Position numbers and translations under genes: made by a program. A DNA stretch of 64,000 nucleotides, from positions 1,240,001-1,304,000 of the forward strand of contig OX595989.1 of assembly GCA_951394045.1 (NCBI GenBank). Direction: 5' to 3'. The notes below the pieces were generated by a model. The model was not told the origin of the DNA, ran no database searches, and saw only the letters and a program-made list of their open reading frames with translations. How positions within the stretch are numbered: position 1 is the first letter of the stretch; each line of letters opens with the position of its first letter. Shown one piece after another: positions 1 through 10,434 of the stretch. This DNA comes from Nitzschia sp. DOCU1 (lineage: Eukaryota > Bacillariophyta > Bacillariophyceae > Bacillariales > Bacillariaceae).

Positions 1-221
1 CCATTAATCGACTACCCGACTAGCTAATGCGTACAGGGAATGCGGCGTTGTTGGTCACATAAATCGTGCCCGCTCCATTACATCGCCCAACGAAGTCTTT
101 TCAAAAATCTAGATGCTACTAGCCTTGAATTGATTGTCACTCGTGAAACGTATGGTAGCAGTTCTATCGGTTATATACACTTGTACAACGAAAATTCATT
201 TTCTTGTTGCACCGTCTCTGT

Positions 222-1466
222 TTACTCCAATTCAGGTGCTGTTCCCGGGAAGAGCATTTCTCGCAACTCATGGTAGTCCTTCAATGTTCGTTCATAGCCA
301 GCGTGGTTAAAGTCGGCTCTAGATTCCAATCCACCCTCGTTTAATAGCTCGTCCCCACACTTGATGCCGACGGGCACAAAGCGAAAGTTTCGTTGTTCAC
401 CCACACCCGCCTCAACGAAATCAGGTGGAGGGCACAGCTCGTACGAAACCATGGCAAGAGGGTAGTAATGAGTGGGCTTCTTGCTCTTGGTTCCCATCAA
501 TCGGAACATATCCATAGTCTTGTGGTCAAAGGGCGCAATGGGCATCTTGCCGGTCTTGACATCTCGGCGATCACGACCACCCGAAGGGGCCACCCACAAG
601 ATGGTTCCTCCCGCTTTAAGTTTGTCCAACATCCCGCTCATGGCCGCCAAGTTTTGGCGACTCTTGATGGGCTTGGTTTCCGGGTCGGCATCAATGTGTT
701 TCTTGGAGTGAATGCAAATCAAGTTGCGTCCCATCGAGAAGGGGATCGCCAATGCGTCCGTTGTGACCTTGTGTCCAGCGACATAGACCACCTTTTCTGC
801 CTCTTCAGGAAAGCCTGCCTTTTCTAGCATAATGGACATGACTTGTGGGTCAGCTTCCGACTGGTGGTTGGCGAAAAAGACAACGTTGTCTCCGGCCTTG
901 GCTTGATCCATCGCCTTTTTAAGATTCTCCATTCCAAGGACCTTGGATTCTTCGTAATCCATGAATGGTCGGAAAAAGTCGCATCCCCACTTGTAAAAAT
1001 CTTGCGTGTTGCCATCTTCCTTTTCAGGGTTTCCTCGAAGAGCATCGTGAGTAACACCGAACGTGTACTTGTCAGGGCCCATGCCGTACTTGAAACCGTA
1101 CTGCACGCCCTCCATGATTCTCTTCATGGACATTTGAGCGCTGCTAAACTCGTCCTTGGTTTTGAGATGTGACGCCTGACTCGCTGTGATGTACTCCTTG
1201 CAGAAATGCAATAGAGGTCCCAGCAGCTCGGGCTTGGCCTCACCCATGACAGCTTTCACGGCAGCGGTCGTCTTATCAAGTGCTGCCTGGTATTCGGGAA
1301 GAAGTTGGCTAGTGGGAACATCTTCCGCAGTGGCTAAGACTTGCTTTTCTTCGGTCGAAAACCGACGGCTAGTGGGGGCAGCTCCAAATTGATTCGGGTA
1401 AGCAACAAAGGCAGAGACCACTGCCGAGCTGCAGAGGAATAACAAGAGAGTAGTGCGTCGGAACAT
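222..1466 (-). CDS. GPAT: Plastid glycerol-3-phosphate acyltransferase
   Basis: This 414-residue single-exon protein is the soluble plastid type of glycerol-3-phosphate 1-acyltransferase, which makes lysophosphatidate for chloroplast lipids. The acyltransferase HX4D box is seen as NHQSEADP (His201, Asp206), and a second block reads APSGGRDR (about 293-300). Residues 1-19 form a signal peptide ending VVSA, followed by Phe, the diatom plastid-targeting junction. The start chosen is the ATG at 1466 because it opens directly on this signal peptide; the frame stays open further upstream but that stretch reads as untranslated leader. The gene diverges from a carotenoid oxygenase across about 490 nt. 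Length and motifs fit plant ATS1-type enzymes. The function is confident; the plastid location is inferred from the targeting motif. Confidence 0.93.
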   Translation of the reverse strand: MFRRTTLLLFLCSSAVVSAFVAYPNQFGAAPTSRRFSTEEKQVLATAEDVPTSQLLPEYQAALDKTTAAVKAVMGEAKPELLGPLLHFCKEYITASQASHLKTKDEFSSAQMSMKRIMEGVQYGFKYGMGPDKYTFGVTHDALRGNPEKEDGNTQDFYKWGCDFFRPFMDYEESKVLGMENLKKAMDQAKAGDNVVFFANHQSEADPQVMSIMLEKAGFPEEAEKVVYVAGHKVTTDALAIPFSMGRNLICIHSKKHIDADPETKPIKSRQNLAAMSGMLDKLKAGGTILWVAPSGGRDRRDVKTGKMPIAPFDHKTMDMFRLMGTKSKKPTHYYPLAMVSYELCPPPDFVEAGVGEQRNFRFVPVGIKCGDELLNEGGLESRADFNHAGYERTLKDYHELREMLFPGTAPELE

Positions 1467-1958
1467 TGTGTAAATATGTGCTAAAGTTTGGGAAGTTTCG
1501 CGTTCCAGAATCCGATTCAGGCAAAATGAGAATGATGAGAAAACTTCTGGTTGTAGACGTGCGAAAATGAGAAGAAAATGCTGTCGTCGTCGATCGGAGG
1601 CGCAGGCGATATGTTGGAGGGCTCGGTGGTGGGACGTGGTGAAAAGGTGTGCGTGGCAGGGGCAAACGCCCGCGCCGCACATTCATTCGTTAAAGCGACC
1701 GTTATTAGGTGACATGACGTCATTTAGAGACGTTTCGCTCTGGACCAGTCGGAATGAAATGTCCCCGCCAAAAAGAAGCACATGCCACCGATAACGAGGG
1801 TGCGAGAAACCATATCTTTTTGTCATCATTCAAATGCACCTCCACCTACTGGAAAGTAAGAGCGACTTCCCACATTTCTTTTGAAGCAGGCGTCTTCCTT
1901 TTATATCTCTAGAAGCTTGTGGGCGTCGATCTTCGTACATTTCAAGATATCCAGCAAG
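1467..1958. promoter_or_regulatory. Divergent promoter region, GPAT / carotenoid oxygenase
   Basis: This spacer between two divergent starts must hold both promoters. It contains a perfect CRE-like palindrome at 1714-1723. No other gene is supported here. Confidence 0.5.
1714..1723. promoter_or_regulatory. CRE/bZIP palindrome ATGACGTCAT
   Basis: The bases form a perfect 10-bp palindrome containing TGACGTCA, the consensus CRE half-sites back to back. It lies about 250 nt from the start codon of each flanking divergent gene. In diatoms, bZIP factors including aureochromes bind TGACGT, and similar elements drive CO2/cAMP-responsive carbonic anhydrase expression. Its use here is inferred. Confidence 0.45.
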
Positions 1959-3593
1959 ATGCATCCACTCCTGACACTCGTCGCCAGCCTTGCTTCGTCA
2001 AGAACCACTCCATCAACCTTTTGGGAAGACCGAACAAAAATCCAGTCACTAGCGGATCCACCTTCTGAGAAGTTTCTCAAAAAGATTCAGGAAGAGCCAT
2101 GGCGAGGCGGACTGGAACCCATTCCCGTCGAGGGCATTCCGCTACACGAGGCAAAAGTCGTGGAGGGAAAGATCCCTGCTGATCTACAAGGCATGCTTTG
2201 TCGGAATGGACCAGGACGGACTCGCATAGGAGATACACAGTATGGGCACTGGTTTGATTCGGATGGCTTGGTATCTCAGCTTTGCATTGACGGAAGGAAC
2301 CAAAAGGCTACTTTCATGGCAAAGTATGTGGAAACGGAACGGTTCAAGGCACAGCAAAAGATTCCGCAAACGACAGGAGATGTGCCCTTAGCCACTGCAG
2401 GAGCCTGGACCAAACGTGGACTAGGAAAGTGGTGGGAGAACATCCTTGCACTTCCTACCAATCCATCGAACACGAATGTCATATTCCTGGATGATCCGGC
2501 AAGCTCAGGCGACAACGACAAGCCTCTATTTTTTGCCCTCGCCGAAGGAGGAGATCCCGTCCAGATGGATTCTAAAACCCTGGACACCATCGAGACAAGA
2601 GCTTTTCAGAACGTCAATGGAGAAAAGGTGGCGTCCTTTTTTGCAGCGCACTATAAAAAGGATCCAATCACGGGGGACGTGTATAATCATGGAGTCGTAT
2701 TAGGGCCAAAGGTGACGGTAAATGTCATGAAATTGAGCAAGTCGGGAGAGCTGTTGCGGCAAAATGGGATCGAACTACCACTGCTATCTTTCATACACGA
2801 CAATATTCTTTCGGAAAAACATTTCCTGATGCTGGTACAACCCTTCTCTGCTCCTTCATCAGGCCTACTTACGAGCGTCTTCGGCGGGAAACCATTGGGA
2901 AGCCAACTGGCCTGGAATCCAAGTGAAATGTCGGGATCATTGGCCTTGGTATTTTCAAAAGAAACACTCGAGTGTGTCGCACAAGTACCTCTACCTATGT
3001 TATCATCGTATCACCAGATTGATGCCTTTGACGATCCGGATAATCCGGGCATAGTCACACTACGAACATTAATTCACGATCCGCCAAGCTCCCGCAACCG
3101 CCTGGAAGATGGGTTCAAAGATTTGTACAGTCACACTAAGATTCCCATTTGCCAAATCATGGAGTACGTCCTCGATATCAACGCTGTTAAGCTGGTCAGC
3201 AGCCGGCGGGTAGCGCCCAATGCAAACCTCTGCGAATTGCCCGATGTAAACGCCGGGTGGGGATATCGAAAGCGCTACGTGTGGACCAACACGCGAACGG
3301 ACAAGGCAGGGTTTGTCAACAGTCTTCAAAAAGTCGATCTGGAAACAGAGCAATACAGCGACATCATATCCTTTGGCGATTCTGCCTTTGCTGGCAACCC
3401 GATTTTCGTGCCGAAACAAAATGCCAAGGCGGAGGACGACGGATATATTCTAAGCCAACTGTATCTGTCTGACGAACACCGGTCAGATATTGTTATTTTG
3501 GATGCTGCCACTATGAAACAGATCGCGCGATTGCAACTGGAAAGTCATATCACGTATCAATTTCACGGCGAATGGTGTCCTCGGATCTTTTAA
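1959..3593 (+). CDS. Carotenoid oxygenase (RPE65/CCD family)
   Basis: This 544-residue single-exon protein belongs to the carotenoid cleavage dioxygenase family, non-heme iron enzymes that split carotenoid double bonds to apocarotenoids. Four iron-ligand histidines are visible in family context: His231 (AAHYKKDPITGD), His280 (FIHDN), His352 (YHQIDAF) and His536 (FHGEW). The N-terminal block CRNGPGR at about 81-87 is also typical. The first in-frame ATG is at 1959; the open frame upstream has no ATG. The N terminus (MHPLLTLVASLASS) is hydrophobic and may be a targeting signal, but no clear plastid Phe junction is seen. The substrate cannot be told from sequence; diatom CCDs are poorly known. 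Confidence 0.9.
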   Translation: MHPLLTLVASLASSRTTPSTFWEDRTKIQSLADPPSEKFLKKIQEEPWRGGLEPIPVEGIPLHEAKVVEGKIPADLQGMLCRNGPGRTRIGDTQYGHWFDSDGLVSQLCIDGRNQKATFMAKYVETERFKAQQKIPQTTGDVPLATAGAWTKRGLGKWWENILALPTNPSNTNVIFLDDPASSGDNDKPLFFALAEGGDPVQMDSKTLDTIETRAFQNVNGEKVASFFAAHYKKDPITGDVYNHGVVLGPKVTVNVMKLSKSGELLRQNGIELPLLSFIHDNILSEKHFLMLVQPFSAPSSGLLTSVFGGKPLGSQLAWNPSEMSGSLALVFSKETLECVAQVPLPMLSSYHQIDAFDDPDNPGIVTLRTLIHDPPSSRNRLEDGFKDLYSHTKIPICQIMEYVLDINAVKLVSSRRVAPNANLCELPDVNAGWGYRKRYVWTNTRTDKAGFVNSLQKVDLETEQYSDIISFGDSAFAGNPIFVPKQNAKAEDDGYILSQLYLSDEHRSDIVILDAATMKQIARLQLESHITYQFHGEWCPRIF

Positions 3594-3698
3594 CTTGCTA
3601 GCTAGCTACGAAACGAATCGATTGGCAATGTTGTATCAATCCAATTCTAGCTTGTTATTACGCAAATGAAAATGGCCACAGTACTGTACAAATGTCTT

Positions 3699-4706
3699 TT
3701 AAAAGACCACCATTTCTCGCTCGGTAAATCCAAGTTCAAACAATGCAGGTTGACACGCATACTTGATCATGGGTGGTGGTCCGCACATGAATACCTGAGT
3801 GTTTTCATGGGATTTGTTAAACAAGCAATGCTTTTCAATCATTTCCTTATTGATAAAACCAGTCGAATATTTCCACACTGTCGGGGCTCGGTCCACCGTG
3901 TAATGCAACGAAAATCGATCGGGGAAATGGGTCGCCAAGGATTCCAGCCCGTCGCGGACCAAAATATCGTCCTCGGCTAATATTGACAATGACACCCATC
4001 CAAATGAGTGTAGAGCAGCATGATATTAGAATCACAATCGACGAAAGCACGCCAGCAACAATAAAACGAAAATAAACTTACTCTGGTTGGCATATAGCAG
4101 TTTTACCTGAATGCCGGCATCGCCAGGATTCTCGAAAATAAAGTGCAAAATCTGAAGCATCGGGGTGATGCCTGTCCCTCCGGCAATCATGATGATTTGC
4201 TTGGTCTGACGAGATTCCATGGGCTTTCCAAGTGGTTTGACCGTAAACTTTCCACCTTTTTTATAATCCAAATGACCCTTGGGTCCCTTCATGTCAATAG
4301 TGTCCCCAATTTTGAGCGAATCCAAGTGTTGACTCATCTTTCCTCCCTCTGGGAATTTAGGATGAACACCCGCCTTGTAAACTTTGATAACGAGGGACAC
4401 CTCACCAACGGTACTGTTGTCGGAAACTGGAGTGTACGATCGCAATACAGCTTTTCCGTCTTGGTCGGTGAAACGCAACGAAATGTGCTGACCCGTCGGT
4501 AATCCCAAAACGTGTCCCTTGGGAAGCCCAAAGGTAAATCTTCGCGTGTCATGCGACAAGATTTCCTTTCTAATCAGGGGATATTTCTTGAATTCACTTT
4601 GGGGCAAGACAGTCGGAGGTTTGGAAAATTGAATAAAGACCAAGGTTCCGATCAAAAGGCAGACGGCCGAAATGGCGCCCACCAACATAGTGTTGTCGTC
4701 CAACAT
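3699..4706 (-). CDS. CYB5R: NADH-cytochrome b5 reductase
   Basis: There are two exons, 4706-4082 and 3976-3699, with a GT-AG intron of 105 nt; the joined frame gives 300 residues. The enzyme passes electrons from NADH through FAD to cytochrome b5 for desaturases, elongases and sterol synthesis. Visible features are an N-terminal membrane anchor (about 7-26), the FAD motif RSYTPVS (89-95), GGKMSQHL (121-128), the NADH-binding AGGTGITPM (175-183), CGPPPM (273-278) and the family's C-terminal Phe. The splice junction restores the conserved YANQTEDDILVR segment, which strongly supports it. A single N-terminal anchor suggests the ER or outer mitochondrial membrane. Confidence 0.94.
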
Positions 4707-5417
4707 TATATTCTTTGAGAAAGTTAAGTACCAAATCAGTACGAGAAAGTCAACGAAACGAGTAGAAATTAATAGGCCGAGCCTGTTGCAGTGCCGATAG
4801 AAATATGTTATTGTCGAAATTGAATTCGAGATATTGACCTCTAGATGTCAACACTTGACAACTTTTAAAACTTGGTGATGAAAATTCAATTGTGTCGTTG
4901 CCACAATGACAAAAGATCATCGATCACAAATTTGGGGGGCATGTTTCGACGGTGATGACGCTGACGACGTCGTACAAATCCTACCGCGGTCTACGGCCGG
5001 CACGCCACATACGCAAAACATGTGACGCGATTTGCCGCCTTCAAGGGTGTGGGCAGCTGGCCTGGCTCGAAGTTTGCGCGACTGTCTGACTGTCGACCAC
5101 CAAAAAAATGAGGGGCGCCGGCCTGACGATGTTTATCCAACGACGACGTCATCCACTATCGAGCAAAGCCAAAAACTTCGACTAGTACGACTTTACGCTC
5201 GAAGTTGATGGTCTGTCCTCTATGCGACATGACTTGCCCCGCGGGCGACTGCCGATCCGATGAGCGCCGAGAAGGGAGAGACCATGGCGTCGATCCAAAA
5301 AACGCAGGATCGTTGTAGGCACACAACACATGCCACCGTTGAACGGCATCGAGTATCATCCAACACCGATTGGATAGTATCGCTGATCAAGGATAATCTC
5401 AGATTAAAAAATCAACC
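4707..5417. promoter_or_regulatory. Divergent promoter region, cytochrome b5 reductase / THOC5
   Basis: This 711-nt divergent spacer has a cluster of bZIP-like cores: TGACGC at 4956-4961, the palindrome ACGACGTCGT at 4964-4973 and GACGTCA at 5145-5151. No gene is supported. Confidence 0.4.
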
Positions 5418-7190
5418 ATGCCCCCAGCGAAAAAGAGAAAGACGTCGCCGGAATCGGCCGAACCGTCGGTGGGTGATCTTCGGCAACAAGCAAAAGATCT
5501 TGTGGGAAAGCTCGGCGAGACTATCGACGCCATGGAGGCTTCGGATCCTAAAAAATCCTTGTCACTGATAACGGATGCTTCGTTACGTTTGATGGATTTG
5601 AAGGCCTTGCAACGCCGTGTTCTCGATCAAATCCACCAGTCACAGTCCAAACTGGAAGAGCAACGGAAAACTCGGGAGGCACAAGAGCTTCAACTGCAAA
5701 ATCTTAAGTATCAAAAGGTTTTGAATGATCATGCCATTGAAGCATCGCAGAACCCCGTAATGTCTCAACTAGTGCAACTGTGTCGTTCCGAGTTGGAAGA
5801 AGAGGAAAAGACAAGCGAGGATGATCAGGCAGTTTTGCAGCGTTTCTTTCAGGCTGACACCAAAGATCCCGTGCAGCGTGCGGTGATTATGGACAAGCTC
5901 AACCAGCAAATTCGAATACGCACAAAACTCGAAGCGAAATGGAAGCAGTGTCAGCAACAGGCGTCTGCTCTCAAACAGTCGCTAGCCTCGAAGCGTACAT
6001 TGCTGCAGTCGTTGCCCAGCAAACTCCAAGAAATGGAACGAACGAGTATACCGCTGCAAAAGTTTTGCCAAAAGTCTCTAAAAGCTACCAAACTACTGGG
6101 GACGACGCGGCGGACAAATCTGGATCTAGCACATGCGTTGCCAAAGGCATTGTATACGTTGTTTTACATGTTGCAGTCCAGTTTGGATTCCATGGAGGCT
6201 TCTGGAGAATTAGACGCACTCGAAAAGGCTTCGGCGGCACCCTCCTTACAAGTCAACCAGGAGTCCACCCAAGTTGTGTTGAATATTCCAATCCCCACAA
6301 TATCAGACCGAACTGCCACCACAACGACGGTTGTTGCGTCTGGTTTTGGAAGTGGCAAGAAGATTGCTGTCATTACCTTTGAGTATGACGAGGCCGCCAA
6401 CATGGTGACTGCCGCATCCAGTCAGGATCATGACATGGGGAAGCTTTTGGCAGAACTGTTTCCTGGTGATACTGGCGACCAGATATTGTCAAAGACTAGT
6501 GGTAACGATGATGTTGCTGATTCGACGGAACAAGCCTTGTCCCCGAGTGACGGAGGAGGACGTCCCTACAACTGGTGCAACTATCTGGCGGGTCACCACC
6601 TGGCACCGTCCGGAAAAGTGTCCCAGCCCAACATGCACCGATCGGCGACAGTCGTGATTCGTGCCTTGTTGCGACGAGTACGGGCTCAAGCTACATTGAG
6701 TTGGATTCTACATGCTCTTTCTCGCAAACCCCATCCATTGCCGGTGCATCCAGCACTCAAGGATGCGTCCTTTTGTCAAAACAAGGATACTAGCTCGACC
6801 AAACTCGTATCGTGGACCGAGGATTCGTCCAGTAGTAATGACGACCCATCGCAGGACTTTTTCTTGGCGACTCTGAAACGCCGATCATCAATCTTGTCTC
6901 TTCGCGTCGGCATTTATTCGGCCAGGTATCCTTCTATTCCTCCAATGTGGGAATTCAATCCAGAACAGCAGATTGGCGGTGGGGCCGACAATGAAGCATC
7001 ACTCGATGGAGAAAAGACGGTGCTCTACGACGAGCAGTTGTCAAGTTTGGAGCGCCGTATCAATCAAAATGTACAAGATCTGGTCAGTCCTACAGACGAA
7101 ACCACGTATGAATGGATTCTGGCGCACCAGCTTTCCGAAATCGCTACGAAATGGGAGGAACAGCTAGTAGAAAGCGAGTCTTCCTCGTAG
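5418..7190 (+). CDS. THOC5: THO complex subunit 5-like protein
   Basis: This 590-residue single-exon protein resembles THOC5, a subunit of the THO/TREX complex that couples transcription to mRNA export in the nucleus. It starts with a basic nuclear-localisation-like stretch (PPAKKRKTS), followed by an extended coiled coil (about 60-220) containing the family's hallmark around LQLQNLKYQ, then a block with LPKALYTLFYMLQ. The C-terminal half is less conserved, with Ser/Asp-rich loops. The start ATG follows a purine-poor ATCAACC context and is the first Met of the frame. The family call rests on the coiled-coil signature from memory, so it is good but not certain. Confidence 0.8.
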   Translation: MPPAKKRKTSPESAEPSVGDLRQQAKDLVGKLGETIDAMEASDPKKSLSLITDASLRLMDLKALQRRVLDQIHQSQSKLEEQRKTREAQELQLQNLKYQKVLNDHAIEASQNPVMSQLVQLCRSELEEEEKTSEDDQAVLQRFFQADTKDPVQRAVIMDKLNQQIRIRTKLEAKWKQCQQQASALKQSLASKRTLLQSLPSKLQEMERTSIPLQKFCQKSLKATKLLGTTRRTNLDLAHALPKALYTLFYMLQSSLDSMEASGELDALEKASAAPSLQVNQESTQVVLNIPIPTISDRTATTTTVVASGFGSGKKIAVITFEYDEAANMVTAASSQDHDMGKLLAELFPGDTGDQILSKTSGNDDVADSTEQALSPSDGGGRPYNWCNYLAGHHLAPSGKVSQPNMHRSATVVIRALLRRVRAQATLSWILHALSRKPHPLPVHPALKDASFCQNKDTSSTKLVSWTEDSSSSNDDPSQDFFLATLKRRSSILSLRVGIYSARYPSIPPMWEFNPEQQIGGGADNEASLDGEKTVLYDEQLSSLERRINQNVQDLVSPTDETTYEWILAHQLSEIATKWEEQLVESESSS

Positions 7191-7584
7191 TGCAGCTCGG
7201 ATGGGACGAGGCGAAAGTCGTGTGGGCTTCTTTCTGTGTATCAAGAAGGGGGTGAGCGGGTTATGATTCCTGACATCGCTAACCTTACCAATTATCGGAG
7301 CATTGAACGAATACCCCCGTGTAAATTTGACGGACAACCGCAGTAGCCTGGTTTTGTGACCGACTTTTAGGAATGGAGACAATGCTGTTTCCTTGCCTAC
7401 ACCCTGGAGGGCGTGGATGCTAATCCCCATATCACTACTATTAAAGCAGCGTATCAGGTGAGAAGTTAGTTAACTCGGATCATTTGCGAGCTAATACTGA
7501 GTCTAAAAGTTGAGATGCGTAAAAGGAATTAATAGAGATGTTCTATTTCGTTTCAAAAACCTCCAAGAGGTTACAAGTGGGGGT
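7191..7584. other. Convergent intergenic spacer
   Basis: This is the 3' flank of both converging genes. No conserved coding signal is seen. Confidence 0.4.
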
Positions 7585-8235
7585 TTACTTCTCATCCCGC
7601 ACCTGTTTAGCGATAGCAGCGTCTACCGTGGCGAGATACCGGGCAAACTGTTGGGAAGATTCCGAAGCGTCTCGGGACACCTTCGCTAGCGTGGCAGGAT
7701 TTCGTTTGCCTGCTAAGAACTGACTGGTTTGCTCGAGAAAGACTGCGGTTTTAACCTCCACAATCTTCACCGATCTGATCAGGGCATGATGGGAACAAGA
7801 CCATCGCTCCAAGCCTCGCTGGGCAACGTAGGCGTCATTCCCTGCTAGAGAATCAACGTTTGGCAATTCTGTTACTGGCTCCGTTGTGCATGATCGTAGA
7901 TAAACGTCTCGAAGGAGACCATCAAGCCTTTGTGACCGGCAGAGCTTCTTCGCACAGTTTCGAAAGTAACCAAGCTCTTCCCGGGTGAGCCATGTACGGT
8001 TGGTCTTCCGACATCTCTGCTCTCCATCCTTGCAGAAATAGCGGACAGAAGGCTCTGCTGGGACATCGTATTGATGAACAGATGGGTCAGCACAGCTGAT
8101 TCTTACTCGTTTCCGCGGTCTCTCGTATTCTACAGGGCTGCTATTCATATCCCCCCATTCCCGAAGTCTGCACAAGTTGCTATTGTCCACCAACACAATC
8201 ATATCCTCCTTCCCCGTCATACTTTTAGAGATCAT
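7585..8235 (-). CDS. Diatom lineage-specific hypothetical protein
   Basis: The protein is 216 residues, with no intron, signal peptide or membrane segment. It is basic and opens with a Lys/Arg-rich stretch (RPRKRVR) that could be a nuclear signal. A central block with WLTREELGYF and a later RGLERWS...FLEQ segment resemble a large diatom-specific family of unknown function known to me by pattern only. The C-terminal half is helical, with repeated ARYLATVDAA-like heptads. The start chosen is the first ATG (8235); a second ATG at 8220 is equally possible. Function is unknown. Confidence 0.7.
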   Translation of the reverse strand: MISKSMTGKEDMIVLVDNSNLCRLREWGDMNSSPVEYERPRKRVRISCADPSVHQYDVPAEPSVRYFCKDGEQRCRKTNRTWLTREELGYFRNCAKKLCRSQRLDGLLRDVYLRSCTTEPVTELPNVDSLAGNDAYVAQRGLERWSCSHHALIRSVKIVEVKTAVFLEQTSQFLAGKRNPATLAKVSRDASESSQQFARYLATVDAAIAKQVRDEK

Positions 8236-9148
8236 TCTTCGTTTTGCTAACAACCGCGGGGTATGACAGTCTCCACAAAATTGCAGTATTGGAACTTCTG
8301 CAAAGTGGTGGAGCCGAAAATGTGGACAGAGAGGCTATGCTGTTGCTGGCGTCAGGGTGGGGAGTGATGAGTTTGAGGAACCTTTCGCAAGCCTTCTGGT
8401 TGACGACCGCAAAGTTGAATCGGAGCATCTAAATTTGAAGAGATGGGGTCATGATTATGCCAGATCATTTATAACCGAGGAACGCGAGTCACTTTCACGA
8501 TAGCTATATATAAGCGTCGTTGATAATTGTTGGAGATTCCTAAAGAACACCTCATTTCCTCACTTCTACTTTAGCGTATATAACGGTCGTAAATAGAGGG
8601 ATGGGTGCTGAGATGCTTAACCCCGAACCGACGAATACGATCAGGAGGCACATGCAAAGAAAATCAAAACTTTGTCTAAACCACATACTTTGCTTCAATG
8701 GATTCGTACCTAAAACACAAAAGTCGCGCCCTATAAGCCTTCGGGGCACTAGCGAAAGATCGTGAACTACTCGGAGTGGGGATATGACACGGAGCCATAA
8801 AGTTTTGATTGTATTGCCCCTTCTCTTTCAAGAATGCGGTAATGGCAGGTTCGCCAAACTTCCAAAACATCAGCTCTCTACGTGATAAAATGATTCCAGA
8901 TTCTGCATTCCTGATCCGTGCTCCGACTGATTGATTCATTCGACCGAACCATATTCTGTTTCATTCCAGGTGGAACGATGCGCGCAACTTTGACGCGATG
9001 GAAAGTTGAAGTTGCTTCCAAGATAATAGGGGAGTGCGTGTCCTGGATCATCAAGGGACTTGCCGATAACTTCGGTCCACTTGCCAAGCATTGAAGATCA
9101 CATAGCAACTTCGATCACCAAAGATCTACTTTTAATAAGCTAAAGAAG
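8236..9148. other. Divergent intergenic region upstream of UROD
   Basis: A TATATATAA stretch lies at 8505-8513 and a TGACGC core at 8991-8996, about 150 nt before the UROD start. No gene is supported. A minus-strand frame at 8676-8939 has no recognisable features. Confidence 0.35.
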
Positions 9149-10434
9149 ATGAAGTGGACGGCAGCTGTCTTAATCTCAGCACTGGCAGCCAGTGACGCTT
9201 TCTCCGTCGGGGGAGGCCAAAACGCGGCAGAGAGGGTTTCTACTGTTGTCAAGAGCGCTGTCGATGAGGCTGTCAGTACCGGGTCCTCGTCGGGTGCTTC
9301 TACTCAGGACCCTTTGTTGATTCGTGCGGCCCGTGGAGAAAAGGTCGAACGTACGCCGGTATGGATGATGCGTCAAGCTGGTCGTCATATTAAAGAATAC
9401 CGCGACCTCTGCAAAAAGTGGCCTACTTTCCGTCAACGTAGCGAGATCCCAGAAGTTGCAGTGGAAGTGTCCTTGCAGCCCTGGAGAAATTACCAAACGG
9501 ATGGATGTATCCTTTTTTCTGATATCCTGACCCCACTTCCTGGAGTCGGATGTGAATTTACCATTGACGAGAAACTTGGACCCATCATGGAACCCATGAA
9601 GAACTGGGATGACCTCAAGAAGGTACGTCGGAAATCCGTTTGTCTGGCACTCGACAAGGGTATTATTTCTCACTTTGCCTTTTTCAGATGAAACCTATCG
9701 ATCCTTATGAGGCTGCTCCATTCGTTGCGGAAACTTTGAAGATCTTGCGACAAGAAGTTGGCCCCGAGACTGCTGTCTTGGGTTTCGTTGGCTGCCCATA
9801 CACACTTGCAACCTACATGGTCGAAGGCAAGACATCCAAAGAATACCTCGAAATCAAGAAAATGGCATTCAATGAGCCCAAGCTTCTACATGCAATTTTG
9901 CAAAACTTGGCCGATAGCATCGGAGACTACGCTTTGTACCAAATCGAGAACGGCGCTCAACTCATTCAAATTTTTGATTCTTGGGCCGGTCATCTTTCGC
10001 CCAGAGACTATGACGAGTTCGCCGCTCCCTACCAGAAGCAAATCTTAGATAAGATCAAAGCCAAATATCCAGATATTCCGACTGTGACTTACATCAAGCA
10101 CTCGGGTGCGCTCATCGAACGAATGGCAAAAACTGGCGTGGACGTGGTTTCTTTGGATTGGACGGTCGACATGGCCGAGGGTCGGCAGCGAATTGCGAAC
10201 GGAAGAAAGGCTGCGGGCTTGGAAGGGCCAGGAGGTGTTCAAGGTAACCTGGATCCTGGTGTTCTGATGGCAAATCACGACACTATCAAAGAGCGAACGG
10301 AAGAGATCCTCAAGAAAGCTGGGCCAACGGGGCATGTCATGAACCTTGGGCATGGTATTGAAGCATGCACACCAGAAGAAAACGCACATTTCTTCATCCA
10401 AACGGTACGAAACTACCGCCACAAGGCTGAATAA
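9149..10434 (+). CDS. UROD: Uroporphyrinogen decarboxylase, plastid
   Basis: There are two exons (9149-9622 and 9688-10434) with a 65-nt intron; the product has 406 residues. The enzyme removes four carboxyl groups from uroporphyrinogen III to give coproporphyrinogen III, feeding heme and chlorophyll. The first signature [17 protein letters not shown] (about 69-85) holds the substrate-binding arginines; [12 protein letters not shown] carries the essential Asp (125), and [16 protein letters not shown] follows after the splice site. The N terminus [17 protein letters not shown], followed by Phe, is a signal peptide plus plastid junction. Reading through the intron would end the frame early, so splicing is required. 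Confidence 0.96.

Noticed and set aside
8676..8939. Minus-strand open frame of 87 codons with an ATG
   Set aside because: It has no recognisable domain, signal or composition and lies in a likely promoter region; too weak to call.
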